Positions 58,577-58,642 of a DNA stretch of 58,642 nucleotides are shown here, piece after piece. Source of the DNA: Pirellulales bacterium (GTDB taxonomy: Bacteria; Planctomycetota; Planctomycetia; Pirellulales; Thermoguttaceae); assembly GCA_016935315.1 (NCBI GenBank), contig JAFGRD010000152.1, forward strand, positions 1 through 58,642, given 5' to 3'. The notes beneath the pieces were generated by a model that had not been told where the DNA came from, did no database searches, and was given only the letters and a program-made list of their open reading frames with translations. Position 1 is the first letter of the stretch, and the number at the start of each line of letters is the position of its first letter. A program made the position numbers and the translations under genes.

Positions 58577-58642
58577 ATGAGCAGGACGAGCAAGTCACCA
58601 CGGAAGGTGTTGGTGACGGCTTGGCGTGTGGCGCAGGCCACG
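58577..58642 (+). CDS. Start of a possible transposase, cut by the window end
   Basis: Only 22 codons are present, reading MSRTSKSPRKVLVTAWRVAQ and continuing off the edge. The opening 'SKSPRKVLLTA' style resembles the N-terminus of a DDE transposase family seen in planctomycetes. The preceding bases (AAAGGGGTCAGG at about 58511-58522) look like the kind of repeat found around such elements. The fragment is too short to be sure. Confidence 0.35.
   Translation, partial: MSRTSKSPRKVLVTAWRVAQAT

Overview
The window comes from a GC-rich planctomycete, most likely of the Pirellulales. The signs are two giant exported proteins carrying the LEPR-XLL N-terminal motif, a PEP-CTERM protein, dockerin modules, a formylglycine sulfatase, Tat-exported Gfo/Idh/MocA and DUF4159 proteins, a ThuA-like protein and many large proteins of unknown function. 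No tRNA, rRNA operon, CRISPR array or prophage is visible. One stable RNA, RNase P RNA, is clear.

Layout. 180-27845 is a surface/secretion block read entirely on the minus strand: a secretin-N-domain array protein without a channel domain; a 5248-residue protein (15.7 kb) made of seven B-type (SdrD/CNA-B-like) modules, four of which contain a complete seven-bladed FG-GAP-like propeller, alternating with twelve cadherin-like repeats, followed by a dockerin module, a gingipain-like (C25) cysteine peptidase and a tail of Ig-like, jelly-roll, CARDB, PA14 and PKD domains; a small PEP-CTERM protein; and a 2216-residue lamin-tail/CotH/dockerin protein. The two giants share the same pre-dockerin plus dockerin module of about 215 residues. 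28083-35712 holds mostly housekeeping genes on the plus strand: ThuA-like protein, a HicB-like RHH protein, RNase P RNA (minus), a YhcC-type radical SAM protein (minus), FHA protein, the ribosome GTPases RsgA and HflX, and an SDR. 35844-42140 (minus) holds a Gfo/Idh/MocA protein and an outer-membrane set: a CpaC-like secretin, a small lipoprotein and a TPR lipoprotein. 42360-49476 holds a degenerate gluzincin-like protein, a Cys-rich exported protein (minus) and a DUF4159 + DUF4175-like pair. 49574-56838 (minus) holds a sulfatase, a zinc-ribbon membrane protein and a heavy-metal RND efflux operon (Cys/His-rich leader protein, periplasmic adaptor, RND pump). MgtE and the first codons of a possible transposase close the window.

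How it fits together. The left 28 kb looks like an investment in very large cell-surface or extracellular proteins that probably share a sorting route (LEPR-XLL N-termini, a common dockerin module). The secretin-like protein and the later CpaC-like secretin/lipoprotein set belong to the envelope as well. The metal efflux operon is coherent but has no outer-membrane factor gene beside it. The most unusual element is the nested architecture of the 5248-residue protein: propellers inserted inside B-type domains, always with exactly seven blades. Function cannot be read from the sequence; the architecture can.
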